Assembly: GCA_016946835.1 (NCBI GenBank)
Contig: JACVTC010000058.1
Location: 582,501 to 617,500 of the forward strand
Source of the DNA: Neocallimastix lanati (nom. inval.)
Lineage: Eukaryota; Neocallimastigomycota; Neocallimastigomycetes; Neocallimastigales; Neocallimastigaceae
DNA: 35,000 nucleotides
Direction of reading: 5' to 3'
Part shown: positions 11,964-23,667 of the stretch, piece after piece
How the letters are laid out: each line of letters begins with the position of its first letter
Numbering within the stretch: the first letter of the stretch is position 1
The notes under the pieces: model-generated
What the model was told of the DNA's origin: nothing
The model's database searches: none
The model's input: the letters and a program-made list of their open reading frames with translations, nothing else
Made by a program: the position numbers and the translations under genes

Positions 11964-12328
11964 AGATAAGGTAAGAAACTTGAGAGAAACAACATTTGCT
12001 AATATAAAGTCATAATGGAAGGCATTCAAGAATTTTACAATGAAAGAAACCTTCACCAAAAAAAAAAAAAAAAAAATTCACTGAAAAAAGTTCTTACCTA
12101 AACTACTCTTAATAACTATTCTTAATAACTATTTTAAGTTTTTTTTTTTTTTTTTAATATTTATTATTTATTATTATGGACTTAAAGTAATCTAATTCTT
12201 ATAGGATATTTTAATCATATACAAACTACTAATTAACATTATTATTATTGAATTAAAATTAAATATAATTCGGTTATTTCTACTACTTATGTTAATTTAG
12301 AAACATTCCAATGAAGAAGAAGAAGAAG

Positions 12329-12365
<37 letters not shown>

Positions 12366-12506
12366 AGCATTTTACTCATTGTTACCTATCATCTATCATC
12401 ATAAGCCATAACTAATTGAAAAGATCAATTCTTTTTTGATATTCATACTATTCTAACTCCTTTACATCTTATATATAAAAGATTTTTTTTCATATTTCTA
12501 ATTAAA

Positions 12507-12555
<49 letters not shown>

Positions 12556-12623
12556 AAAGAATTTTATTTACTATTTTATTTTTATTATTTTTATTATTTT
12601 TATTAATTTTATTATTATTATTA

Positions 12624-12697
<74 letters not shown>

Positions 12698-12897
12698 TTT
12701 AAAGTGATGTATTATTTTTAATCTTAATTTTTAAAAGGTGTAATTTTTTTTAACAAAAAATAAAACATTTATTATTTATTTAGTTATTTTTCTATATTAT
12801 TTTTATTTACAAAGATTAACTTTTTTGTTATTTAATTTTTCCCCTTTTTCTTTTTACTTTATCTATTAATAATGCTTTATTAATTTAATCTAATTAG

Positions 12898-12901
12898 ATA
12901 T

Positions 12902-12984
<83 letters not shown>

Positions 12985-12986
12985 TT
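12898..12986. repeat. (TTTA)n tetranucleotide microsatellite
   Basis: About 22 uninterrupted TTTA units, about 155 bp beyond the 3' end of the GH43 gene. Confidence 0.95.
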
Positions 12987-13018
12987 TTTTTCTTTTTGAT
13001 TGAATGAATTAAAAAATT

Positions 13019-13062
<44 letters not shown>

Positions 13063-13142
13063 TGATTAAATAAATTATAAAAAAAAATTATAAAAATTAT
13101 ATCAAAAAAAAAAAAAAAAAATTTTTTTTTTTTTTTAAATAT

Positions 13143-14609
13143 TTAGAGTTCATCTTCTGAATTAGAATCATTATCTCCTTCTCCTTTTTCTTCAAAGTTA
13201 GCTGATACTTCTTCAGCTTCAGATTCATTGTCAGAAGTTTCACTGTTTTTAAAGGTGATCCAGTCAACAGAAACGGCACTTTCTCCTTCATTGATCATGA
13301 CAAGGTCAGTCACCCCCTCTGGAACATATTCCAACGCAGCAGAGGCCTTAACCCATTGGTTACGCATATCAGGAGTGGTACTTAAGGATAATTCTATACA
13401 GGCAATGACCTTACCTTTAGTACTACTTTCACGAATACAGAATTTGGCATCATCAACGACTTTAACGTTCATAATCATATGGCCTTCCTCAATACTACTA
13501 AAATCAACATCATCATATTTAAGCCAACTACCCTTGGTAGGAAGAGTTGCTTGTAAACCTGGGAAGGCATTCTCCTTTTCAATAAGTCCGTTGGTGACGT
13601 CAGAACTGGCACTGCTGTAACGGTCAATTTCAATGGTTTCTGTTGCTTGATTAATACCTACCCCACGCATGGTTTTCTTTACTTCTTGAATCGTACCATC
13701 AGGATTAAAGTATAATTTTTCAATTTGAACGGAACGACGTTTATCATCGTTTGGAGAAAAGGCATTATGATGATAGAATAAATACCATTGGCCCTTGTAA
13801 TTAATGATACTGTGATGGTTGGTCCAACATCCATTTTCATGTTCAGCCATAATTATTCCCTTGTATTCGTATGGACCCAATACATTCTTACTCATAGCAT
13901 AGGCAAGAACTTCAGTATCATTTCTAACATAAGGATAGCTTATATAAAAGTTATCATTGTATTCAAAGGCAAATGGACCTTCTGCTTGATCATTTGGAAG
14001 ATCTTTAATTAAATCATATCCAGCTAATTCTAATGTAAAAGCACCAACTTTAACCGTTGATATTGGATTATCATCAGCAATCTCTTTCATATTTGGCTTA
14101 AGCTTAACACAAATAGCTCTACTATAGAAAAGATAGGCATTACCATCTGAAGCTTGAAGTACACATGGATCAAAACCATTGACTCCCTTGATAGGTTCTG
14201 GTTCAGGAATAAATGGTCCTTCTGGATTATCAGCAACGGCTACACCAATATGAAATGAATTATCTTCACCACCAACGGTTGGGAAATAGAAATAATATTT
14301 TCCATCTTTGTAAACACAATCTGGGGCCCACATAGAATAACCATTAGGTTTGGCCCAAGTGACATTGTTTTGTGAAACAATGACACCATGATCTGTCCAT
14401 TCTGTAAGATTTTCAGAGGAGAATACATGGTAATCTTCCATAGAGAACCAATCTTGACGTTGTCCTTCCGGTGGAATAATATCATGAGAAGGGTACAAGT
14501 ATACCCTGTCATTGAATACACGTGCGGTAGGATCAGCCGTAAATTGATTACGAATAATTGGATTTTGTGCCTTTACTAAAAGTGGAAATGCAAGAGCTAA
14601 CCAAAGCAT
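13143..14609 (-). CDS. Secreted GH43 glycoside hydrolase with C-terminal CBM6-like module, ends in EDEL
   Basis: Predicted hemicellulase (beta-xylosidase or alpha-L-arabinofuranosidase activity; the exact substrate cannot be told from sequence). Single 488-codon exon; the start ATG gives a short signal peptide, MLWLALAFPLLVKA. The five-bladed GH43 catalytic domain spans about 16-320. Family acidic residues are visible: Asp26 in TADPTARVF (base), Asp147 in GFDPCVL (pKa modulator) and Glu210 in QAEGPFAF (acid); WAPDCVY (94-100) and WTNHHS (262-267) also fit. About 325-455 resembles CBM6 (GLQATLP, GSWLKYDDVDF, VSVDWITF). The tail 457-488 is acidic and ends EDEL, similar to fungal H/K/DDEL ER-retention signals. 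It has no intron and richer G+C than its surroundings. Acquisition of such genes from gut bacteria is well established in anaerobic fungi; here it is inference. No dockerin is seen, so it is probably not a cellulosome component. Confidence 0.93.
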   Translation of the reverse strand: MLWLALAFPLLVKAQNPIIRNQFTADPTARVFNDRVYLYPSHDIIPPEGQRQDWFSMEDYHVFSSENLTEWTDHGVIVSQNNVTWAKPNGYSMWAPDCVYKDGKYYFYFPTVGGEDNSFHIGVAVADNPEGPFIPEPEPIKGVNGFDPCVLQASDGNAYLFYSRAICVKLKPNMKEIADDNPISTVKVGAFTLELAGYDLIKDLPNDQAEGPFAFEYNDNFYISYPYVRNDTEVLAYAMSKNVLGPYEYKGIIMAEHENGCWTNHHSIINYKGQWYLFYHHNAFSPNDDKRRSVQIEKLYFNPDGTIQEVKKTMRGVGINQATETIEIDRYSSASSDVTNGLIEKENAFPGLQATLPTKGSWLKYDDVDFSSIEEGHMIMNVKVVDDAKFCIRESSTKGKVIACIELSLSTTPDMRNQWVKASAALEYVPEGVTDLVMINEGESAVSVDWITFKNSETSDNESEAEEVSANFEEKGEGDNDSNSEDEL

Positions 14610-15278
14610 TTTTGATTTTATTTTTATTTATTGTTTTATTTATTATATTTTTTATTTATTATATTATTATTTATTATACCTTTTTTTATTTTTTTTTTTT
14701 TTTATATTTTTTTTAAAAAAAAAAAATTCTAATAATTATTTGTATTACCTTTATAATTTTATAATATTTTAATATTAAAATTATATTAATATTATTTTTT
14801 TAATGAAATAATTATTATAACTTTTTTTTTTTTTTATTTTTTTTATTATTATTTTTTACTTTTTATTTTTTTTAAAAAATAAATATAATTTCAATTCAGA
14901 GCGAAAATTTTTCTCTTTAAATAGTAATTTAATTTATATATATATATTTATGTATGTATATAATAAAAAATTTTTTCTTATTAGTCAATTTAAATTATAT
15001 AATTTTTATTTTTTTTTTTTTTTTTTATTTTATTCATAATTAAATTTAAACTTTTTAATAAAATTATGAGAATATTGTAAAAGATAAGATGTTTTCCTTT
15101 TTTTTTTTTTTTTTTAGTAGAATTTTATAATTTATTAGTATGCAACCAATAGACTTTTACATTAAACAATTTGGTACACCTTAAAAGCAATTATCCTTAA
15201 ATTTTATATTATAATTATTTTAAATAATAAATTAATTTAAATTATAAAATATAACTATTTTTACGATAACAATAAATG

Positions 15279-15325
<47 letters not shown>

Positions 15326-15373
15326 GATAAATATTAAAATTTTTAATTATTTAATTATTACTACAAACAACTT

Positions 15374-15405
<32 letters not shown>

Positions 15406-15439
15406 TTAATTAAAAATTAATTAAAAATAAATTTATTAA

Positions 15440-15730
15440 TTAAATAATTGAATAATAAATAATAAATAAATAAATAATAATTAAATAATGAAATATTGAA
15501 ATATTGAAATAATAAAATAATGAAATAATAAAAAATAAATAATAAATAATAAATAATTGAATGATAAATAATAATTGAATAATAAATAATTGAATAAATA
15601 ATAAATAATAAATAATGAAATAATGAAATAATAAATAATAAATAATAAATAATAAATAATAAATAAATAATAAATAATAAATAATAAATAAAATAATAAA
15701 TATTAAATATTAAATATTAAATATTAAATA
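15440..15730. repeat. Degenerate (AAATAAT)n heptamer array
   Basis: AATAAATAATAAAT repeats with frequent GAAAT and TTGAAT interruptions (AATAATTGAATAAT variants near 15553-15600), in the same orientation as the 9187-9550 array and opposite to 7977-8870 and 18149-18890. Confidence 0.85.
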
Positions 15731-15930
15731 AATACTTAAAAATATTAAGTAAATATAAATATAAATATAAAAATAAAAAAAAAATTAATTATAAGTGTAA
15801 AAAAATAAATTAAAATAATTTATCTTTTATTAAATAAAATTTAAATTTTAATATTTATTATACCAAACAATTTAGATTAAAAATTAGGGGAAAAAAAATA
15901 ATAAAAGAAGTAAAAACAAAAAAGAAAATG

Positions 15931-16082
15931 TTACAAATTATGACTTGAAGGATTACAGGAAAGCATTGGTTGTTTATTAGATTACAATGTTGCTAAAGTT
16001 AATATTACAAATTATGACTTTTAAAAAAAAAAAAAAAAAAAAAAATTAAATGAAAACATTGGTTGGTTTTTTTATTGGATTA
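15931..16082. repeat. Diverged tandem duplication
   Basis: TTACAAATTATGACTT occurs at 15931-15946 and 16005-16020 (74-bp offset). AAAGCATTGGTTG at 15960 recurs as AAAACATTGGTTG at 16053, followed by a similar TATTGGATTA. The second copy has gained a poly-A insertion of about 22 bp. Confidence 0.75.
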
Positions 16083-16505
16083 GAAGCTGTTATTTTTTAA
16101 TTTAAATTTTAGATTATTATAAAAAATATATTATTTTTTTTAGTTTTTATTTAATTATTGATATAATAATGACTCAAAGTTCATTTATTCTAATCTTTTT
16201 TTTTTAAAAAAGATTCTTTTCTGCATAATAATTATATTTCATTACTCTTGATTTATTTTTAATATAATTATTTATATATAAAAATAATAATAATAATAAT
16301 AATTTAAATAATATATAATGACATATAAATTTTATTATTTTTATTATTATATTTAAGTTCATATGTCTAAAATAAAAAAGTATATATTTGTTTATAAAAT
16401 TTTTCCTTCTATAATAGTAATTATATATATTTAAATAGAAGTTAATTTATAAAATTATTTTAATTAAAATTTTTATACCATTTACCATTATAAAACAACA
16501 AATAA

Positions 16506-16615
16506 ATATCATACGCCTCGATTTGTTTTTAATAAATAATTTAATAAATAGAAAAAAAAACGGATTAATATCATACGCCACTATCTATTTTTAATAAATA
16601 AATTAATATTATTTA
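16506..16615. repeat. Direct repeat, 62-bp spacing, with ATATCATACGCC core
   Basis: ATATCATACGCC at 16506-16517 and 16568-16579, each followed about 10 bp later by ATTTGTTTTTAATAAATAA or ATCTATTTTTAATAAATAA. The core is a rare mixed-composition word in this spacer. Confidence 0.8.
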
Positions 16616-18148
16616 ATCTATTTATTTATTCATCATTGATATATTTTACTATTAATTAAAGTTTTATAATTGATATTAAATACATTATACTCACTTGATC
16701 GACATTTTCTTATAATGACTGATCTACACTTACCAATCATAAATTTTAATTAATTTAATATAGATATTGTACAACAAATTGATGTATTTGTTTTTTTTAA
16801 AAAAAAAAAAAAAAATTTAAGAAAAAATAATTTATATTTTATTATTTATTATTTATTTCTATTTATTTATTTCTATAATAAATTAAAAAAAAAAAAAAAA
16901 AAAAAACATTTTATATAATTTTATTTTAATAATAAAGTTATAATTAAGTTAGTGTCCATTTCATAAAAACTTTGTTCAATAATACTTTCTGGGAAAAATT
17001 TTATGTGAACTTTTAGTTTTAACCCATTATTTATTTTTTTATTTAATAAAAATAAATTCCATAAGTTATTTTATAAATACTTATGTTTTTTAAAAACTTA
17101 ACAATTAATTTCTTTTACAATAATTATTATTTTTTATATAATAATCACTAACTGTAGAATTATTTGGATTTAAAATAGGGAATATCAATTTTGTCTTAGT
17201 TAAAAATATTACTAAATAATAATATAATAAAAAGATATCTAAAATTAAGTAAAATATAAAGAATATTTGAAAATATTCATATATATATATACATAAATTA
17301 TTATATATGTTAACAAATTATTTTCATAAATATATATTAAACTGTTGTTTCATTTACCAATTTATATATATATATATATTTTTTTTTTTGAATTTTATTC
17401 ATAAACAATTTTTATATTCATTAAAAATTTTTATTTATATTTTATCGCAAAAGTAACAATTACATAAATTTGAATAGAGATATTAAAGTTTGAAATTAAT
17501 ATATTATCTAAATAAAAAAAAAAAAAAAAAGAATAAAAACTAAAATGGAACGAATAAGCTTTTAAAATATTATAAACAGCTATTATAATCCATTATTTGA
17601 ATCACTATTTATAATATTGAATTATAAATAATTATTAATAAATAATAAATAATAGGTATTCTATAATACATTTTAATATTATTTTACACTATGATATCAA
17701 ATTATTATACAATAACTTGATTTCTCCCATTATAGAAATAAATAAGTATTTATAATAATAATAAGATTAATTTAATAAAATACATAAATATATAAATTTA
17801 TTGTAGTAATTTGGATTAATTTTTTGTTTTTTAATTTGGATAAATTGATAGTAACTATTATCCAATAATATTAATTTAAATACTTCAATAATAAATAGGG
17901 TGATATATTTTTTTTTCCAATTTTTTGAATTTTTAATTATTATGTATTATGATTTTTTGTACACAATTATTTAAAGTAATATGTCCATTAATAATATCAT
18001 TAATTTAATAAATATATGAATATGGAAAAATATCTTAACAAATAAAAAAAAAATATACATACATTAAAAATTAAAATTATATATGCAGACAAAAAAATTT
18101 TTGTAAATTAAAAAATTAAATAAATTTTTTTAAAACAAAATAAATTAA

Positions 18149-18370
18149 TTGTTTATTTATTATTTATTATTTATTATTTATTATTTATTATTTATTATTT
18201 ATTATTTATTATTTATTATTCATTATTTATTATTTATTAGTTATTATTTATTATTTATTATTTATTATTTATTATTTATTATTTATTATTTATTATTTAT
18301 TATTTATTATTATTTATTATTATTTATTATTTATTATTCTTTATTTATAATTTATTATTTAGTATTTAAT
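18149..18370. repeat. (TTATTTA)n heptanucleotide array
   Basis: A regular heptamer array with few interruptions, the same motif and strand as 7977-8870. It runs directly into the 49-bp minisatellite. Confidence 0.92.
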
Positions 18371-18860
18371 AATAAATACTCATTTAATTCTTTTTATTAT
18401 TTATTATTTATTATTTAATAATAAATACTCTTTTAATTCTTTTTATTATTTATTATTTATTATTTATTATTTAATAATAAATACTCTTTTAATTCTTTTT
18501 ATTATTTATTATTTATTATTTAATAATAAATACTCTTTTAATTCTTTTTATTATTTATTATTTATTATTTAATAATAAATACTCTTTTAATTCTTTTTAT
18601 TATTTATTATTTATTATTTAATAATAAATACTCTTTTAATTCTTTTTATTATTTATTATTTATTATTTAATAATAAATACTCTTTTAATTCTTTTTATTA
18701 TTTATTATTTATTATTTAATAATAAATACTCTTTTAATTCTTTTTATTATTTATTATTTATTATTTAATAATAAATACTCTTTTAATTCTTTTTATTATT
18801 TATTATTTATTATTTAATAATAAATACTCTTTTAATTCTTTTTATTATTTATTATTTATT
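18371..18860. repeat. 49-bp minisatellite, ten copies, built from the heptamer
   Basis: The word AATAAATACTC recurs at 18371, 18420, 18476, 18525, 18574, 18623, 18672, 18721, 18770 and 18819. The spacing is 49 bp, except for one 56-bp step that carries one extra heptamer. Each unit is a stretch of heptamers plus a fixed ACTCTTTTAATTCTTTTT insert; the first copy has CTCATTTAATTC instead. Each unit also contains a 21-nt palindrome, ATTTATTATT-T-AATAATAAAT. Units are nearly identical, suggesting recent expansion or homogenisation. Confidence 0.92.
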
Positions 18861-18889
18861 ATTTATTATTTATTATTTATTTATTTACT

Positions 18890-19622
18890 TATTTATCTAT
18901 TTATTTATTTGTAAAATTTTATTATATTCTAAATAAATTTAGAATAAAACCAAATTAATTAACCATAACAAATAAAATTTTTGAAATTTTGTGATAAAAC
19001 CAACTTTTCAACTATTAATTTTAATAATTTATACTAATGGAATTAACTATTGCAATTTGCTAAATAATTTCATTATTTTATTATTTTATTTTATTTATTT
19101 GTTTTGATTTTTTTCTTTTCTTTTCTTTTGATTTTTTTGTTTTTGTTTTTTGATTATCTTTTTTATGCATATATTATATATATATATATTTTAATATTTT
19201 TTATTTTTTATGTTATTATTTAATATCTTCTGTATTGATATTAATATATAACTTTTTTTTTTTATAAAATTCCCAAAACTTTTTAAATAATAATATATTT
19301 ACAAAAATTTGTTTGATAAAATGTATATATTACATGTAAAATAAAAAAAAAATGTATAAAAATGAAACTATTTAAATAATTATTACTAAAAATTGAAAAT
19401 AAATAAGAAAATAAGAAAATAAATATCAATATAAAAATAATTTAATGAAATATTTTTACATAAATATTTATATATATACATTTTTAGATATAATAAATAA
19501 ATTCAATGATAGATTTTTAAATTATTATAAAATGAAAAATGATTATATAATAATTATAAAATAAAAAATAAAATAAAAAAATATATATATATTTTTGTTC
19601 TTTTTTACTTATTTTTTTTTTT
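18890..19622. other. AT-rich spacer downstream of the subtilase gene
   Basis: Mixed A/T runs, a short TTTTCTTTTC repeat near 19110 and (TA)n near 19174. The stretch before 19623 would include the 3' UTR of the minus-strand subtilase gene. No gene recognised. Confidence 0.65.
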
Positions 19623-21143
19623 TTAATAATATTTATATTTAATTTTTTTAATTTTATAATATTTTTTAATTTGTTTATATATATAATCAGTTATATAGGT
19701 TTTATTTTTACGATTGGATGGATTTGATGGTTTGGTTGGATAGTTCATTTTTTTGAAATACTTTTTATCTTTAAATTGACTTAAATCCTCAAAATGATCC
19801 TCTATTTCAATATCATCTAAATCATCATCACTTGAACTTTTATCATTATCATCATCATCTATAATATCTCCTATATCATCATTATCCTTATCTTTGTCAT
19901 CATCATCATCATCAATGATGTCTCCTATATCATCATTATCTTTATCCTTATCATCATCATCATCATCAATGATATCTCCTATATCATCATTATCTTTATC
20001 CTTGTCATCATCATCATCAATGATGTCTCCTATATCATCATTATCTTTATCCTTATCATCATCATCATCATCATCAATGATGTCTCCTATATCATCATTA
20101 TCTTTATCCTTGTCATCATCATCATCATCAATGATGTCTCCTATATCATCATTATCCTTATCTTTGTCATTATCATCATCATCAATGATGTCTCCTATAT
20201 CATCATTATCTTTATCCTTGTCATCATCATCATCGTCGTCGTCAATAATATCACCTAAATTATCATCTGGTTTATCTCCATTTTTATCATCATCATCATC
20301 ATCAATAATATCACCTAAATTATCATCTGGTTTATCTCCATTTTTATCATCATCATCATCATCAATAATATCACCTAAATTATCATCTGGCTTATCTCCA
20401 TTTTTATCATCATCATCATCATCAATAATATCACCTAAATTATCATCTGGCTTATCTCCATTTTTATCATCATTGTCATTTCCGTCATCACCATCGCCAT
20501 CTTCAATATCATCTAAATCATCAGGTTTGTCATCATCATCATCCACAATGTCATCTAAATCATCTGGATCATTGTCATTGGCTTTATCATTATCTGCAAA
20601 TTCTGTACCCTTGACTGGAGGCATGGAATAAATTATACGATTAGGCGTGGTACTCCAAATTGGAATTTTTTTCACCATATTTTTGGTACTTTTTTTTTCA
20701 ATTAAATTTCGAATTTGTTCCGGTGTATAGTTCGCATAATCTTCAGAATCTAAAAGAAGGGCTACCACCCCGGCTACATGAGGACTCGCCATTGAAGTTC
20801 CAGATAAGCTATTAATTAAATTATTACTATCACCAATCCAAGCTGATTCAATATCTTCCCCTGGTGCAAAAACATTTACACAGTTCCCATGATTAGAATA
20901 ATCTGTCATTTCATCATTTTTATTAATGGCAGCTACAGTAATGGCATTAATAGATGAAGCTGGACTAGCCTCACAGGCATCTCCATATTCATTACCGGCA
21001 GCAGTAATAATATTTATGCCATTACGTACCGCCTTTTTTTTTTGGTATTTTAAAAGAAAGAGTGGTAATGGAGAGAGAAAAGAAAAAAATAATATATAAG
21101 AAATAATAGAATTAAAATCAAATATACAAAAAAAAATAAAAAA

Positions 21144-21201
<58 letters not shown>

Positions 21202-22250
21202 AAGGGAATAGAAATAATAATGAATACAATATATAATATATAATAATAGAATAATATAAAAAAATATAAAAAAAATTTATTGGAAAAAAATAATAATAAC
21301 ATATAAATTAATTAATATATTTATAATATAAACTAATTATAAGTAATATCTATATTTATATAACTATTTATTTAAATCTTTCTATATTTATAATAATATC
21401 CTTTACCGTATCAACAGCTCTATTCAAAATAGTACTTAGAGGACCACCTATACTGAAATTAACAATTGAATTCGTTGGAAAACTTGATACATTTTCATTT
21501 TCCTTTTTTCTCTTTAAATGATCATTAATGGCAAATTCAAGTCCTTGAATAACACTACTGAGAGAACCTTCTCCATCTTTATTAACTACTTTAATGGCTA
21601 CTATATTTACCTTTTTAGCTACACCATATATCCTACCACCAATAATACCTGCTACATGAGTGCCATGACCATTTAAATCGGTCTTCTCAATTTCTTCACT
21701 AAATGTAGCTCCCCATCTTGCTCTACCTTCAAATTCTACATGATCAATATTCACACCCGTATCAATAATATACACGGTAACGTGTTGACCGGAGCTGTGT
21801 CGATAAACATATTTGTTCTTATTCATATTATTTTCAAGAAATTGTCGTCTCGAAATACGTGAAAGATTCCATGGAGCATTAGATTGTACATTTAATTCAT
21901 TTATTCGAATTCTCTGATCTCTTTCAATCGAAAGAACCTTTTATATATATATATATATTATTTTTTTTTTATTATTTTTTTTTTTTTTTTTTTTTTTTAA
22001 ATTAGTGATATATATATATATGTGTGTATAATAATTCAATATAAATATATATTTATAATTAAATAAAATAAAAAATTAAAATTAAATAAAAATAATATAT
22101 ATATATATAATTAAATATAAAAATATAAAAATAGCAACATAATATTTTTGTATAATGTTATTATTAGTTATTATTATTAATATTTCATTTTTTTTTTTTT
22201 CAATAATAATATATCAAATTAAATATAGGTTCAACAATAGTAAGAGAATA

Positions 22251-22289
<39 letters not shown>

Positions 22290-23071
22290 GATAATGAGTT
22301 TTATATATATATATAAAATAATAACATAAAAATTAATTATAAAAATTTATATAATTATTTTATTATTTTTATTATTCTTATTATTATTTTTATCATTATT
22401 ATTATTATTGTTATTGTTATTGTTGTTGTTGTTGTTGTTTTTATTATTATTACCTCTGATGATTCTTTAATCATTTTTATAGTGGCTTCATCAAATTTTC
22501 CATGATAACCTCGGAAACCATCAATATTATAGACATGTTGAATCTCATTCTTCTGATGACCTTTGGCTTTATTCTTGATTTGAATATTCGAATAAAGTTG
22601 TTCTATATGTTGTTGAATGGTAAGATCTTCGGCATCTTTTTTAAAGAGAACAATATATTGATCAGGTATATACACTGGTGCTTTTTTAGGTAAATATTGT
22701 TGTTTTTTTATTCGATGTTTCGTTTCATTTGGTCTCTTATAAAATCGATGAATAAAATGAAATTTATTAAAGGAATGCTCATAACGAGTATCATCCACAA
22801 CAGGATCATTGTTATTTTTTTCTAAATGTCTACTAGAATAATTATAATCATTATTATTAAATATTAATTCCTCCTTTTCATTTTGATTTCTGCTTCTATT
22901 CCTAACGCTATTTTTATTACCATATTGAGTACTTAAAATATTCGATTTCGTAAAATTTTTACCTTTAATCCTTATTACTTTTTTCTCCAATATTTCGAAA
23001 TCAATAGGATGAGCTAACAAAATAGGTAAAAATAAAATCGATAAGATATATTTTCTTTTTGATATCCTCAT
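19623..23071 (-). CDS. Secreted subtilisin-like serine protease (S8A, proteinase K type) with Asp-rich repeat tail
   Basis: Predicted secreted endopeptidase. Exons 23071-22454, 21937-21407 and 21032-19623 join in phase 0, with introns of 516 and 374 nt, giving 852 residues. Order: signal peptide (1-20, MRISKRKYILSILFLPILLA); a long prosegment with an I9 inhibitor-like domain (about 134-214, DQYIVLFKK to VLSIERD); peptidase domain about 225-505. Catalytic residues: Asp265 (IIDTGVNIDH), His297 (NGHGTHVAG), oxyanion Asn397 (TAAGNE) and Ser463 (SGTSMASPHVAG), so the enzyme should be active. Residues about 520-785 are acidic: four repeats around GDKPDDNLGDII and seven around KDKDNDDIGDII, each followed by 4-8 Asp. 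A Lys/Tyr-rich tail closes the protein. Both introns end in AAAAG rather than a pyrimidine-rich acceptor; intron 2 was placed because it restores the family segment RAVDTAVRNGINIITAAGN. The acidic tail may bind cations or cell-wall material (inference). Start and catalytic core are secure. Confidence 0.92.
19835..20470 (-). repeat. Coding tandem repeats encoding the Asp-rich tail (4 + 7 units)
   Basis: The subtilase tail is encoded by 54-66-bp units, read on the plus strand as (ATC)n blocks separated by TCTCCTATATCATCATTATC or TCACCTAAATTATCATCTGG. Two unit families are segregated: the NLGDII type at 20235-20470 and the DIGDII type at 19835-20235. The number of Asp codons varies per unit (4-8), as expected from slippage. 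The opposite strand is open as poly-Ser, which is a by-product. Confidence 0.9.
21145..21200. repeat. (AAT)n(ATT)n palindrome inside subtilase intron 2
   Basis: A run of AAT repeats directly abuts a run of ATT repeats, forming a snap-back hairpin of about 20 bp per arm within the intron removed from the subtilase transcript. Confidence 0.85.
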
Positions 23072-23630
23072 GATGAAAAAGGGGATAAATTAATAAAAAT
23101 AAATAAATAAATAAATAAATAAAAAATAAAATTTTTTTTTTCTTTCTTGTATTTTTATTATATTTTATTTTATTTAATAAAAAATAGTTATGATATTAAT
23201 ATCAATGATTAATATTTTTCTTAAAAAAAAAATAATAATAATAAATAAAAAATAATTTTTTTTTCCTTCTTGTATTTTAATTATTATTTTTTATTTTATT
23301 TAATAAAAAATAGTTATGATATATATTAATATTAATAATTAATGTTTTTCTTTAAAAAAAAAAAAAAAATTTTTTTCCTATAAAAATTTATTTATTAAAA
23401 TATTATCATTAATTTCACTTTTTCTTCTATAATTATTATTAGTAGTAGTAGTAGTAGTAGTAGTAGTGTTTATCTATTTATTGACGTATTGTCCAATACT
23501 GTTATTAAATACGCATTTCAATTATTTGTTAAAAGAAAAAATAAAATAAAAATAATAAAAATATGATATAGTAAAATTAAATTAAATAATAAAATAATTT
23601 ATAATAATTAAATATATATATATAAAATAA

Positions 23631-23667
<37 letters not shown>

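Larger units (their letters stand above)
10016..13142. other. AT-rich intergenic spacer
   Basis: Low-complexity sequence with poly-A runs (12330-12362, 12514-12552), (TTA)n (12600-12695), (TTTA)n (12898-12985) and poly-T (13023-13060). More mixed islands occur at 10860-10990, 11140-11260 (a duplicated segment) and 11330-11455. An ATG at 12015 starts a frame of about 27 codons with MEGIQEFYNERNLHQ then poly-Lys, preceded by a donor-like AAGGTAAG near 11967. It is too short and poly-A-derived to call a gene. Confidence 0.65.
14610..18148. other. AT-rich intergenic spacer
   Basis: The first 200-300 bp upstream of the GH43 start probably hold its promoter, but no distinct element is visible. The rest is poly-A/T runs, T-run/A-run palindromes (14713-14732, 15372-15405, 16193-16214, 16793-16815), a heptamer array (15440-15730) and two diverged direct repeats (15931-16082, 16506-16610). 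No coding or RNA gene was recognised. Confidence 0.65.

Noticed and set aside
12015-12098. Small ORF starting MEGIQEFYNERNLHQ
   Set aside because: The second half is poly-A-encoded Lys; no conservation or domain evidence available.
13228-14579. Several ORFs overlapping the GH43 gene in other frames and on the plus strand
   Set aside because: Their composition shows no domain; the GH43 frame explains the region.
18149-18418. 89-codon LLFIIYY ORF
   Set aside because: Same cause: a heptamer array, not a gene.
19894-20631. 245-codon poly-Ser ORF on the plus strand
   Set aside because: Antisense of the GAT-rich Asp repeats of the subtilase, whose catalytic frame is unambiguous.
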